From NCBI GenBank assembly GCA_004835665.1, contig RBKR01000016.1, positions 682,001-746,000 on the forward strand: a stretch of 64,000 nt of DNA. Reading direction: 5' to 3'. Of this stretch, positions 43,925 through 56,000 are shown piece after piece; the stretch's first letter is position 1; every line of letters begins with the position of its first letter. Origin of the DNA: Phoma sp. XZ068 (taxonomy: Eukaryota > Ascomycota > Dothideomycetes > Pleosporales > Didymellaceae). The position numbers were made by a program, and so were the translations under genes. The notes under the pieces were generated by a model. It had not been told where the DNA came from and ran no database searches. It saw only the letters and a list, made by a program, of their open reading frames with translations.

Positions 43925-45110
43925 ATGAGGTCTTTGTACCTTGTCGCGGCCGCCGCGTTCTTCAGTGTTGCAACGGCTCATCTCGAGTTGGGCAAGCGCG
44001 CAGACTTCGATATCGAGTGGAACGAAGAGGATTTCAGCAGTGAATCCATCTTTCAAAATGCAGAGCCAGCAATTTTCTTAGAATCGTTGCAAGGAGCAGA
44101 AAAGAACCAGTCGCTCCCACAGTTGAACGATCGCAGCCTTGAGCTGTACGGGCGCCAGCAATGCCAAGCTGGGTACGGTTACTGCTCTGGTAAGCACGCT
44201 GTTGTCTTAGATGGCTACATATTTTCGCATACTGACCATATAATCAGCCTTCGGAAGATGTTGTCCCAGCAGCAACAAGTGCTGTTCTTACGGCTACTGT
44301 ATCGAGCCAGGCAAGACCTGCTGTCCTAACGGCCCTTGCGACGCCGGCACGACTTGCTGCGAAAACAAGTGCATTCCTGTGGGAACCCAGTGCTGTCGTG
44401 GGGGGAATTACTGTGAGGCTGGGAACATGTGTGTCCTGTACAATGGGAGAGGTGTGTGCTGCACCGACTTGCAATGCACAGCAGTTGTACGAGGGGGCAC
44501 TACTTCGTTCGCTACATCAGCTACACCAGCTCCTCCGGCGCCAACAATCACTCAACCGCCACGGACGACACAAGTTATCGTTGATAGTTTCACCACGTAC
44601 TACTGGACGGTGAGGTGGAGGTACTTCAGCTACTACTGGACTGTATACCAAGCTCGAAGCACAGTCACATACACAACAATTACCTACACAACGATATATA
44701 CCACTACAGCGACCGATGTCACGGAGGCTTCACGGGTATTCGCAGAGTTGAGCAAGACCTTGACTTTCTCTACACCTGCGGAAGCAACGACTCTTGCAAG
44801 CTTGTTGGGTGCAGCCCCGAGTCCAACTGCGACACCGACGGCAGCTCTGGAGACAGACCTGGGGAGTTCGAAGGCAGCTGGGCCTACTTCGCAAGACATT
44901 GAGCTATCTCCACCGAGCGATGACGAGACTACATCTAGGCCCTCGGCGACTCGATCATCAACTTCTCGTACTTCATCATCCAGGTCTTCGTCGAGCTCGA
45001 GTGTGTCGTCTTCGGTTGGGGGTGGTGCCAGTGCTGCAGGTTCTGTGGCTGTACAAATGACTTTTGTCGGTTTAGCAGCGCTGAGTGGGGTCTTGATGAT
45101 TTGGCTTTGA
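43925..45110 (+). CDS. GPI-anchored cysteine-rich cell-surface protein
   Basis: Exons 43925-44189 and 44248-45110 give 375 aa. Signal peptide MRSLYLVAAAAFFSVATAHL. A propeptide-like acidic region ends near YGRQQCQAGYGYC. About 75 residues then carry some 20 cysteines, many as CC pairs (GRCCPSSNKCCSYGYC, KTCCPNGPCDAGTTCCENKC, TQCCRGGNYC), a knottin- or granulin-like array. A Thr/Tyr-rich stretch with two YYWTV copies follows, then Ser/Thr-rich sequence and a C-terminal uncharged hydrophobic tail (VQMTFVGLAALSGVLMIWL), as in GPI attachment signals. It is probably linked to plasma membrane or wall; ligand unknown. The intron (GTAAGC...ATCAG) falls inside the Cys array and keeps the spacing. Confidence 0.85.
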
Positions 45111-45840
45111 GTGCTTCCGCAGTTGACATATGTTACACAATGAATGCAAAGTGGAAATCTTTTATATCCTCGGAACAGCAGAAATGTCGGCCAAGAACTG
45201 GAAGGATGGCCTAGTTGGCTGCTGCTTACTCTCCCTAGTCTTAGAGGAGGCAAGCGTATCCGAAAATATGAGATCTACGCGGAGTTCTCTCTGTTCTTGT
45301 CTAATCAGACATCCGAATCTCGCTGGCAAAGGTTCGTTTATGCACGCCGTCCTCGAATGAATATGCGCCTCCACTTAGGTTTGCCACTTGAAACCTGGAA
45401 GCATTTCAACTCCCCCAACGCACTCGGGAAGATTCAAAGCTCTCCAGTCACACAACAGGTGTTTGGACCGTGGCGGAATTATAGCCTTTTGAACTAGTTC
45501 TTTGTCATTAACTTAGACTTTAAAGTTGGGTATCAGGAGGAGCATCCGTGACTGCCAAGAGGATAAGCCGGAGCCACGGCTGGAGAGAGGCTGGATGCTT
45601 ACAATGTGGGGCGCATGTTAGCACTTAGACAAGCTATACACCAACACTCGTCCAATAGTTGCAGTGGCTTGCAGTTGCACGCCAGTCCGTGTCTTGTCAC
45701 AATGGTGGCAGGAAAGTGGAGGAGCACCTTCTTCAATGGGCGAGTCTCCACTATCACCATCGACTATATAACCTTTGACTTTGCAGCACTCCACAAGGAC
45801 AATCTCCAGGTGGCTTACGAACCGAGAACCGTACATCAAA
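45111..45840. promoter_or_regulatory. Promoter region of small secreted protein gene
   Basis: 730 bp holding the GPI-protein 3' flank and the promoter of the next gene, including TATATAA at 45765-45771, 70 bp before the ATG. No gene was seen. Confidence 0.45.
45765..45771 (+). promoter_or_regulatory. TATA box of small secreted protein gene
   Basis: TATATAA lies 70 bp upstream of the start codon at 45841, a spacing typical of inducible fungal promoters. Confidence 0.5.
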
Positions 45841-46636
45841 ATGAATCTACTCCAGCGCGCCCTGGTCGCCGCCAGTCTACTGGGGCTCGCACTCCAGCCT
45901 GCCCTCGCCATGCCAGAACCAACGCCAGCTCCGGAACTGGTCAACTTGAACGAACGCGCCGTCTGCAATGCCGACAACTGCCTGCGCGCAGTCCGACGCA
46001 ATGTCGCCTCGGCCATCCCCTTCTGCTCGACGTACACAACACAAGCTACGGCGACCATCCCCACATGGGCATCTAACTGCCAAAACAACCCGACAAGGGT
46101 CACCAGCGCGTGTAATTGCCTTGCGGTACGAAACAATCAACCACACTTTCTCCCTGCTGGCATAGATTGCTGACTATTCTGGCAGACGGCACCTTTGACG
46201 CCCGTCTATGGGCCGACAGATAATACCAACTACACCATCTGGGCACAAGCCGATAACATCAGGAGCAGGCCAGAGCCATGGGAGGAGTCTCTTGCTCAAT
46301 GCAAAGCCATGTGTGAAGGTAAGATCCATTGTCTTGCTTCGGCTCATTTTCCACCACCACATTGCGATTGATCTCAAGTATGAGCTTTGTTGCTGACGAC
46401 CAACTTCCACAGGCTCTGGATCGAGGTGTCAGTCCTTCTCTCTCGCCGTTATGCCAAGAGACTTCAATGGCGAACCTGGAGGCTTGACTCTGTGCTACTT
46501 GTAAGTGTATTCCGTAACGGCCAGGATTTAATACGCAATGAGTACTAACGCGTAAAGTTACTCCACGCTATTTCAGCCAGAGCGTGTGCAGGTTGCACTG
46601 AACTGGACAAGGAATGTAGTCTATGAGCGAGTTTAA
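45841..46636 (+). CDS. Small secreted cysteine-containing protein (effector-like)
   Basis: Exons 45841-46125, 46186-46318, 46413-46500 and 46558-46636 give 194 aa with consistent phases. Signal peptide MNLLQRALVAASLLGLALQPALA. The mature part starts after a Pro/Glu-rich stretch with CNADNCLRAVRRNVASAIPFCSTY and CNCLA, a pattern common at the N-terminus of ascomycete secreted proteins. The C-terminal half has YGPTDNTNYTIWAQADNI, QCKAMCEGSGSRCQSFSL and LCYFYSTL, resembling a small PAN/apple-like disulfide module; this is inference. About ten cysteines are present in the mature chain. Size, signal peptide and Cys content fit a secreted effector or surface protein. Its neighbours are also surface proteins. 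Confidence 0.78.
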
Positions 46637-46982
46637 AACGAAGGCCATGAATCATGACAAGAATTGGAACTGACCGTAGCTTATGGTAGATGGAACTCAA
46701 TAGAAGCAAATTTTAGCTGAGTTGAACTGATGCTATTCGAGGTGAGACGAAGGGCCAAATGCCTTGGATGACGATCACTCACAGCTCTGACTAGTATATC
46801 AACGATCTGATTTCGAATTAGTACAAATTGGAATGCACGTCTTTGATCGTTACTGGAACTGTGTTTGCAGTATGTTACACTATCTAAGGGATCCTCTCAT
46901 GCGTTGTAATTGAGAGATGGCCATGAACACCTTCTCACTCCATAAATGAACGCGCCGACCGAAGGAACTTTTATGCGCAAGC
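46637..46982. other. Convergent 3' flanks
   Basis: 346 bp between convergent stop codons. It is AT-rich and contains no gene. Confidence 0.4.
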
Positions 46983-49675
46983 TCAGGAAAGAGACATCTG
47001 CGCCTCGCCGTTCGTGGCTTCTCCATCTGCAGTCTCAATATCTGGTTCAGCAGCCAGAAGCTTGATCCTCGCCTCAACTGCCTGCTCACCGACAACAGAC
47101 TCCTCGACCTGACCCTTGCGCAGGAAGGTCTGATGCCAGCGCCTGCCCCAGGCCTGGATAAGCTGAGCGCCCTCTTCCGACAGCGCACCACTCGCCTTCT
47201 TTTCCATCAGAATGTCGGCAGAGCCCTCCGACACTCCGCGCGTAGAGTCTTCAATGTACTTGAAAAGTTCGCGAGCGTTGTCACGGTCCTTGGCCAAGGT
47301 AGCGTCTACCATCTCGATCTGATCCGTCGGCAAACCCTTTTGGATACGTGCTGAGGCAATCTGGCGGTTGCGGTTCGTAACCTTGGCAACAGTGTTAGAC
47401 ACCATCTCAAGGACCCAGCTTTCGGTCAGGGCCTCGCCAGCGCCCATGTGGCTTCCAAAGACCCACTGAACGACAGTCATCGGAGCAAGGATGGTGTAGT
47501 TGAGCAGAATATCGATGATTCGGACGGCGACACCCGGTTGATCTTTCCAGTACTCGACAACACTTGCAACAATTTGGCGTCGTGCAACTTCATTTTGAGA
47601 AATCTCCAACAAGCGGTCCTTTCCCCGCTCAATGCATGAGAGAACGTGAGACAGTGACTTCGCACCCAATCGGCAGATGGCGGTGACGAAGGCATCAGTT
47701 GATGGGACAAGCACTTCCGCGATGCCGTGTTCGATAGCCTGCTCGTGAATCTTGTTGATAGTCGCTTGTACTTCCTCAGGTGGCGCCTTTTTCCTGAGCT
47801 GGTGTAGCAGTGCCTGGCCTTCTGCTGCATAAGGAGTTTGCTGATTATCGTACTTGAAGTCTGGGCTGTTGTCCTCGTCAAGGCGCTCAGGGATTAGCGA
47901 GTGCATTGGTTCAGGCAGAGTCGACCTGACACGCTTCGCGAAAGACAGGCGGATCTCCTTATCGAGTGCAGCAAGGATGAATGCCTTCTTCGGGTGCAGA
48001 TTTGTCAATTCGAGATCATCAAGCCTATTGGGAGATTAGCTCAGCTTCTATGAAGCGCTTGTTAGTACTCACCATTCTGTCCACCTCCATCGGAACTCGA
48101 AGTTACTGAGATGATGCGAGAACCAGTCCAAGAATCGGTAGCCCAACTCAAGGTCCAAAACTGGCAAGCTCTTGTAGATTGTACGGATAGCGCGTCCAAG
48201 CGAAGGTGCAATGGCCTGAGGCGCGACCTTGCAGCACTGTGTGATCACAGAGTGATAGTATACCAGTTTGTGTTCCGCAGACGGCAGCTTAAACAGCTGC
48301 GAAAAGATGGCGTCGATGATCATGTCTTCGGACTTGTACTGATTCTTGCCGTCCGGCTGGTCTTTGAACTTGTCCAGTGGTGTTCCTCGTTTGGCGAAAG
48401 CATCGATCGTCCAGTAGCAATCAACGTCGACAAGGAACTTGGCAACCATCTCACGGTTGAAGTCAAGCTGGTTTATCGTATCAACGATAGCGTCACGGAT
48501 GAGGGAGGATGCAATGTCTGTCGTTCTCGGCACCGTGTTAGCTTCCTGGTCGGCAAACAAGGAGAAGTAAGCTTCTGGGAAGACCGGCCGGGGGCCAGGG
48601 TTGATCAGTGAGGGGATGTTGAAGGTCGGGAATGCGTGGGTAGGAGGTGCGGCAGGTAGTGATTCTGCATCCTCTTCCTTGACGGACTTGCGCAGAGCGT
48701 CAGGGTCGAAGTGCGGAAGACACGCCAGTGGAAATCCAGATTCCGCCTCTGTTGTAAGCTGGGCTTGCAAGAGGCCAATGACACTGTGGTAGGACATTGG
48801 CTTGGTTTCATCCTCGCCAACGTACGAATGGATCACACTCTCGATGGGAAGTGCGTTGCCAGCCACAATTCCGGTGTTCTTCAGCAATTGCTGGGCTTGG
48901 TCGTGGAAACGGTTGCCTCCAGCGACTAAAGCGTATGGGACGGTAAGAAGGATGATCTTGACGAGCTCGATGCCCACAACGTCATTCTCGTCCTCGCTCT
49001 GAAGATCGACGACTTTGTCAAACAACTGGCCAAGGAAGCTGAAAATGCCGTCGTCTTGGTATAGCGATTGCAAGCATGCGAAGAACCTCAGAAGCAGCTT
49101 GAAGTCCTTCCACTCGCCAGCATTCAGCGCCTCCTGCGCACGATCGCCCACACGCTTCATAGCTTCCATGGCAATCTCCGGCTTCACGTCGTTTCCGTAA
49201 AAGGCGACCGCGGCGACGAAAGGGATCTTAAAGGGCTGTTCGACGATCCTAAGGTTTATTAGTGCTGTTACACAGAGGACTGTAACGCACACTCACAGTT
49301 GTACAAATACGTCGAAGAAGTCGGATCGCAAGCGCTCGTCGTCAAAGTGCTCGCCAAAGTACGTAGCGATCTCAATGGCTTCATCTTGAGGCAGTTTGGT
49401 GGAACTGGCGATGTTCAATAGCAGGCGGCGCAGCTTGGGAAAGGGCGGCTCCTCATAGCGGCGGCGAGGAGGATCGTCGCGGCGGCGTCGCTGAGGACCA
49501 CGGCGATCGTCTCGGTATGCGGTGCCATCGTCATCTGTGAATGTCAGCTGCTAAGCACTGAACGAAGTATCGTGGTGAGCATACCATCGCGACGGCGCTT
49601 GTTCCCTCCACCTCGGTAGCTGTCTGTGCCACGCCTGTCGAAGTCGCGTTCTTCTTTCACGTCAAGATCCGCCAT
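46983..49675 (-). CDS. CBC1: Nuclear cap-binding complex large subunit CBP80
   Basis: Binds the m7G cap of nascent mRNA with CBP20 and supports splicing, export and decay. Exons 49675-49585, 49534-49297, 49248-48073 and 48024-46983 give 848 aa. The start MADLDVKEERDFDRRG leads into an Arg/Asp-rich N-terminus, then the MIF4G-like first domain: EEPPFPKLRRLLLNIASST, DEAIEIATYFGEHFDDERL, VQLIVEQPFKIPFVAAVAFY. The middle and C-terminal MIF4G-like domains follow, including DLELGYRFLDWFSHHLSNFEFRWRW, a hallmark of CBP80. An open frame continues 188 codons upstream to an ATG at 50239. I take 49675 as the start because it matches the family N-terminus, but the longer form is possible. Confidence 0.9.
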
Positions 49676-51567
49676 TGCTGTGACGAATGGGGCGTCGGAC
49701 TCGTGCTTGAGGGTTTCTGGGGGAACGTTCCTGCCTCGAACAGGAGCGTAAAGGTCGAGTCGTGAACGATGGGCGTCGCTGCCAACGTAATTTACGTAGG
49801 CGGGGGTATAGTAGTCAGGCTGCCGATAAGGAGGGTTGCGTACACTGTGTCGTGAGCGTCGACGTCGATGCGCCTTGATCGGTCGCGGAGCAGGAGCTAC
49901 GTCGAAGCTTTGGAAGTCGCGACCAATGCGCGCTTGCCCATTATGGTTAGTGTGGCGAGGCTGATCTTGGCGACGGTTGTTCACTGCAATCCCCGCCGCA
50001 CCATCCATGGGAACATCGTTGAACTGCAAGTGCTGCTGGGCGGACTCTTCATTTGGATCTAATGGGGGAGTCACTAGTTGTTGTCTACGCTCTGCGGACA
50101 TGAACTCGAAATCTATGTCAAGTTCGAGCGAGTCAATTGGAGGCATTTCACTCTCCGCTGTTCCACCCATCAGGTTGTCCATCATCGCTGGTGCCGAAGC
50201 ATAGATCTGGGTAGCGCCTGTGGAGAACGAGTCAAACATAGAGCCCAGCGATGAAGCTAGTGTTGCTCGATGGAGTCTTGCTATTCACTCTTGAATAGAC
50301 GATTGGGAAGTGTTGGACAGGAACGTGAGCTTGAGTATGGGCTGAGTTGGTGTATAATCAAGTGTAGATGTGAGACTTCGACCAAGTTGACAGCTTTTAT
50401 ACCAGTAGAAGCTATCGCGAGACCCTCAAGACAAGCTTGTAGCCCAGGTAAAGGTGGACCTGATAGACCAGTTTGTTATAATATATGCAGCAAGTGAGAG
50501 TGGAAGCTGGGAATGTAGGACAACATGTTCCCGTCTGCCGGTACGTGGTGATATTGCTAGTGTTAGACACGGCTTGATGAGATCGAAATAGGTACCGAGT
50601 ATGGATATGAGCCGTCCACAGATATTGGCAGCTTTGCACTTGGTGATTGCTATAACGAACCTCATCATTCGCTCAGAGCTCGTCTCTGAACGGCGCCACG
50701 GCTTGCCGCTAGGTCTCAGCAAACACCTCCCAGTCTTCGTCCATATGATACCATCGCTAGCAGAACTTATCAATGTCACGGAGAAGAGGGAGAATGAACA
50801 TAAGAGAAAGTAGTCTACTGAAGGTTGAAGTGAGAAACGCCGCCTTTTAAGAGGCCAGAAATCCGCATGGGAACATGCGCATACTGTCAGGCAGTTCCAT
50901 ATAGATGTAGAACCTCCCATCAGCACCCACAAAGTCCAAGCATTCCGCCTAGCGTTACACACTTCATCGGGTAACCGCCCATAAGCAAAGCGTCGAGCGT
51001 CAGCCAAGCCCACAACCCATCAACAGTTGGGTGTAAAGCACTTAAGCATTCCCAACTCATACGCAGCCACCGCAAACACCCTCCAATGAGAACACTCCTG
51101 CATGCAAACGAAAGAACGCGATGCAGCCTATGCCAGGTTGCCGTGAAACCCTCCAAGATCCGGAAATCATCCTAAGATGTTCGCAAGCGATTCTTGCATG
51201 ACTTTTGTCAACCTTCCCTGCCCCTCATTTTTGCAGCCATCTGCGCTCAACCATCATCTCAAAAAACAGGGAAGAAAGAAATACATTTACGGAGCCAGCC
51301 CGTGAGTTTGCATAGACGGGTTGACCAGTGTCCAGAAGGGAAAGCAAAGCAAACCGTTCTTTGTAAATGTCGGTATCATTACAGACTCGCTCAGATATTG
51401 CAGGTAAGGGTGTACACGTGTGAGCTCCAACACTCGAAAACCGACGCCATGCGAGGCTCCATGTTGTACTTGCTGGACGGAAGACTCCTGGGCTCGTGAG
51501 CAGAGATGATCGAGGCCAGGCCGCGTAATCAAAATGGTATCGTTTCGCATAAGAGGTGCACAGGCTC
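49676..51567. other. CBP80 upstream region with a 564-nt in-frame open extension
   Basis: From 50239 to 49676 the minus strand stays open in frame with CBP80. It reads as hydrophilic, protein-like sequence (SLELDIDFEFMSAERRQQ, AHRRRRSRHSVRNPPYRQ). From 50240 to 51567 nothing is supported; a 195-codon minus-strand ORF (51013-50426) has poor composition and is not called. Confidence 0.4.
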
Positions 51568-53077
51568 TTAATCTAGTCTCGCCATCATCTGGTCCTTCGG
51601 TAACGGCTTAAAGTCGGGGGACTCGAAGTCGAGGCCGCGCGAGGCCAGTGTGGCACGAATGTGATGAGGAACAAGCTGTTGGTTGAGGTGAGGTGCGATC
51701 GAGAGTTCTGGTATGCATTAGCTTGTGAAGCTTGGGGCAGGCAGCAATGTACTTACCGTGGTGGTTGAAGTTGTAGAGGGCTGGGAGGTCCCGTACAGCT
51801 CCGTTGGGGTGACGGGAGTCAGGCAGACGTGTGCTGGGGTCCCTCAACTCGTCAAAGAATGGGTGCACCATAGCGTCGATGGCGGACAGTCGCTGCGTTG
51901 GTGTGTATTCTAGCAATTTGGAGATCAAATCTATAGCGTTCGGGTCGGCTTTACGGAAGACCTATGCTTTTGTAAGTATGACAAGTGGTCGAGCAACAAC
52001 AGGGCTGACAAACCTTGTTGAACGGGTGCGGCTTGATCTGAGGGAACTTGTGCTCCATGTAATTGGGGTTCATGGTGCGAATCTGGTCTCGTGTAGGTGT
52101 ACCGAGGACCTTGATGATCTCAACGAGCTGGTCGATACCAGATTCACCAGGGAACAGCGGTTGTCCGAGCATGAGCTCAGCCATGACACAGCCGGTCGAC
52201 CATACATCTAAAACGCGCGAGTTAATAGGGCGTGGTACGCGCAGGGACAATATGACGTACCAATCTTTGTGGTGTAGTTTGTCGCGCCAAAGATCAACTC
52301 AGGTGCACGGTAGTATCTGGAGCAAATATACGACACGTTGGGCTCGTTCTCCACCAGAATCTTTGCGCTACCAAAATCGCACAGCTTTAGAATACCAGAT
52401 GCAGGGTCCAAAAGCAGGTTCTGGGGCTTGATATCCCTGTGGCAGATCCCTTGTGAGTGAATGTAGGCGAGAGAACGGAAAAGCTGGTAGATGTAGAGCT
52501 TGACCTCAAGTATGGGCATGACTGTCTTCATCTTGTTGAAGTAGCGCGAGGCGCGGTACACGGTCTCAGGAACGAACTCGAGCACAAGATTCAGGTAGAC
52601 CTCGTCTTTCTGTAGATCACGTCAGCAGCTGCGCGTCGCAACTCTGGCATGCAATGCTGAAACATACCCGCTCGCCATTGTTGTAGAAGAAAGCCTTGAG
52701 TTCTACGATGTTGGGGTGCCTGACAATGCGCATGATCTGCAGCTCACGGTTCTGGTCGTAGTCAGCGCTGACACCACTACGCGTGCTGGTCACATGCGCG
52801 GGCTCACCTTGAATCGCTTGTCCTGCAGCACCCGTTTGATGGCCGCATCCTCTCCGCTTGGCGAGAGCTTGGTCTGGAAGACGACACCAAAGGAGCCGTT
52901 GCCGACAATCTTGCATTGCGTGTATGCGAGATCCTTGTACTCGCCGGTTTCACCGTCCTGGACCTTCTCGCGGATGACTTCTGCACGGGTGTTAGCATTG
53001 TGGAGGCTGCACGGTGGATGAGACGCCGCACCTCCCATTCTCAGACTGGAGAAGGCCGATGGCCGGTTCTGGCTCAT
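51568..53077 (-). CDS. Glycogen synthase kinase 3 (GSK3/shaggy family)
   Basis: CMGC Ser/Thr kinase acting in development, stress and nutrient signalling. Seven exons: 53077-53032, 52980-52808, 52751-52668, 52609-52261, 52207-52014, 51961-51757 and 51707-51568; 396 aa, phases consistent. Conserved features are VGNGSFGVVFQ (P-loop), AAIKRVL (Lys), ELQIMRIVRHPNIV, HRDIKPQNLLLD, KLCDFGSAK and SYICSRYYRAPELIFG with the activating Tyr. The axin/FRAT-contact region and the end of the domain (YTPTQRLSAIDAMVHPFFDELRD) match GSK3 closely. Fungal GSK3 genes are named Gsk1, Fgk1/Fgk3 or Skp1 by species. No domain is missing. Confidence 0.97.
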
Positions 53078-56000
53078 TGTTTGGGGGGCTGCAACGAGGG
53101 GTTATCCGGCAAGCGTGCGCGGACTGCTATCGAGAATAGGGCGGGCTGTAGCTGAGGAGAGTGTGGGCGGAGGAGCGGGCGTGGATGAGTAGATCCGTAG
53201 TGGGCGAGGTGGTTGCAGGCGCAAGGTGGAGTGGAGGTGGAGTGTGCTCCGTGTGCGTGGTTGACGCTCGCGGTTGGCGAAGTGGCAGGTGCTAGGTGTG
53301 GCTTGGTGAATCGCTAGCGGACCACGTGAACGGGCTGCAAGGCAGCGGTGCAGCAGAGGAGCACGGGGAGATGAGGGTGAAGGGGACAGGAATTGACGTC
53401 GAGATTGAGTTGCAAAATGAAGGGAACGCGGGTTGAGTTGAGGGTCGACGTAGATGGAGCGGGGCGGCTTGGGGCTTGTAGGCACAGACGAGGGCGCTAA
53501 AGCTGAAGAGGAGCTCGTGACATGAAGGCCGCTCGCGTTAGGGAATGGTCAGCTTCTCAACGACCAGCAACACCGGGCCTGGGCTCAGCAGCAGCGCGTG
53601 GCAACAGTGGTGTGAAGGCGCCTGGAATAATTGAGCGTCTGCAGTGCTGGCCATGCAGCGCTGCACGGGAGCCAGCCGAGCAGCGAGATCCACGAGGCTG
53701 GCTCGCGCAGCAGGAGCAGCAGATCGCTGTTTCTTGAAACAGACGTCACCGGAGCGCGGCGTCGCAGCACGTAGCGCGTGCACACGGCAGCGTGAGCTCT
53801 GTTTGTCGTCGTCTACTGCCGTGCTGCCTCTCGCCGTTTAAACGAGCAAATCGTTCGCAGGAGCTGTGCCTGTGCAGGGCTAGCTGTGTGCCTCCAGCAG
53901 CGCTGCCTCTGCGGCGTCTAATTTTAAGCTGCGATCTTCCTCAACTCCCACCCGCCTGTGCGAGATACTACGGGGTAGCACCATGGCAATTGAGGGTCCC
54001 GGAGTTGCATTACATACACCGCCTGCACGTGAGCGCTCAGATTCTCCTCTCTCGAGCCCGCCGCCTGAAATAACCAGCCCAAAACCCACTTGCTTGGACC
54101 GACCCATAATGCAGTGCCGTCGCTTGGGCGCGTGGCTGACCGGGAACTGCTCTCCAATAATTCCTGCCCACCGCACCGTGATGCCCTGCAGTTGGGCCAC
54201 GGAATTGCTGCCACCCAACAAGCATTTTAGTGAGGATGATCGTGACGCTCACGTCTTTGTTTAGCACCCGATGCCAAATCCTTCATCACGCGCAAACCAG
54301 CTTGCAAAAGTCATTGTTGAATCATGGCCTGAGCGCTCCACTACAGGAGCTTAGTAAAGCCAAAACGAGAGTCACCAGATGTTGGCGCAACTCACGCCTG
54401 CGTTGGGCCTTGACTCAGCCTCTCGAGGCCCTTCTTTTGCAGCCTGCAGAAAGGACGGGACATGTTCAATAACGCCTGCAGTTGAGCGGTGCAATTCGGC
54501 GTGGGAATCCTCAGGCACTTGCATTGCGGGTCATCAACATCAAATCCAATGCTGCGGACCCATGGGCGCCGTCGGCCATAGGCATTTTATGCACCCTGCA
54601 AACGCACGACCGAGCAATCACAGCATGTCTTTATTTGCACGACCTGCCGTCATTCAACGCCGCCCGCCTCGTTTCTCGTCTCGTCATAATCTCTGCGGCC
54701 ACACATCTGAATTTCCCGCATCCACATTTACAACAGCTGACCAGCTCCTGCATGCCCCTGGTCCTGGTCAGCGCGCAGGGGCCCTCCCTCCGCAGCCTGT
54801 CGTCTGCAGAGCCTCTGCAGCTATCCCAACATCCGTCCCGGCCCCCCTTCCATCGTAGACCAACTCACTGTTCAGACAGCGTTCGGCCCTGATTGACAAG
54901 CCATTGCGGATGCTCAACGGCGCCCCTTTTCGGCTGCAGGGCTCCGAGCAGCCGTAGTGAACCATTCTTCGGTACGAGTTACACCAAACTTCTCTATTAC
55001 TGCGCCTTTAGGACGGATTCAGCCAGACGTGCAGCAGCCGACATACACATCAAACCACTCATGACGATAGCGATCGCCTCTCAAGCGCTTGGTCACCCTG
55101 GAATGCTTCCGAGTATTACAGCACGTGCGGTGTCATACTTGACAAGGCGCTGTGTGCAACAGCTGCATCTATCTCATCTTCTCACAACGAGCATCGCTGC
55201 GAGAACCATGCAGGGCCCTAGGAACGAACGATGCTGAAACAAAGAAATTACGAGCATCAAGTGTGGGTAAGCTAGCTAGACTGCCGTCGACTCCCGGCTG
55301 GTTCGCTCATTCGTTCCTACGTCAATGTGCAGCTACTGCCCCGCTCCAAAAGTTCCTCTATCCGGTGCTAATCACGTGTATACTACCTTCATCTGGCACA
55401 GATGAACGTTCGAAGTGAACTGGTGATGTGCTGCAGCTCCTGGAGAGTACGTCATTGCTTTGCACGACACCACCGGATGCGTTGGCCTCCGGTCGCTGCT
55501 CCTGCGCCGGTCAATAATGTACATACAATCTGGTTCTAACGAACGATGTACTCGATTCCGGGTTGCTTGCAGGGTGAAGACAAGCAAAGTGATTGGCTCC
55601 AATTAATTGTGATATTTGGCCGCGATCGAGACACCAAAGGTATTCAATCACCAATGCTATCAATTGAATCTCCACTGTGCAAATAAAATGCAAGGTGCTC
55701 ATCTTTGACTTGGTGGCGGATGGAATGCAGATCTACGACCTTGGAGGCGCTCAACATTTCGGCCGTCGTTTCTTACGTACGCTCTGATTCGTCAGGACCC
55801 AAATGTCATCCTTGCACACCACCATCAAGAGTCCTTCGTTTTAGCCTGGTGGTCCTTTCATCCCCTTCTCAGTCAGCCGCGTTACACGCACGAACCGATT
55901 TCGAGTACAGGCCCTGTGTCACCGAGATATGCTGTCAAACATACTGGGACAGTATCTCGCCAATAGCAAGATTTCATCGTCATCACCGTCTTCATGTCTG

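Noticed and set aside
50426..51013. 195-codon minus-strand ORF upstream of CBP80
   Set aside because: Its composition is Cys/Arg/Trp-rich and patchy, no family is recognised, and it lies in probable leader or intergenic sequence.
54379..54892. Two overlapping plus-strand ORFs (159 and 136 codons)
   Set aside because: They overlap in different frames in GC-rich sequence with Pro/Ser/Arg-biased translations, which is typical of chance open frames.
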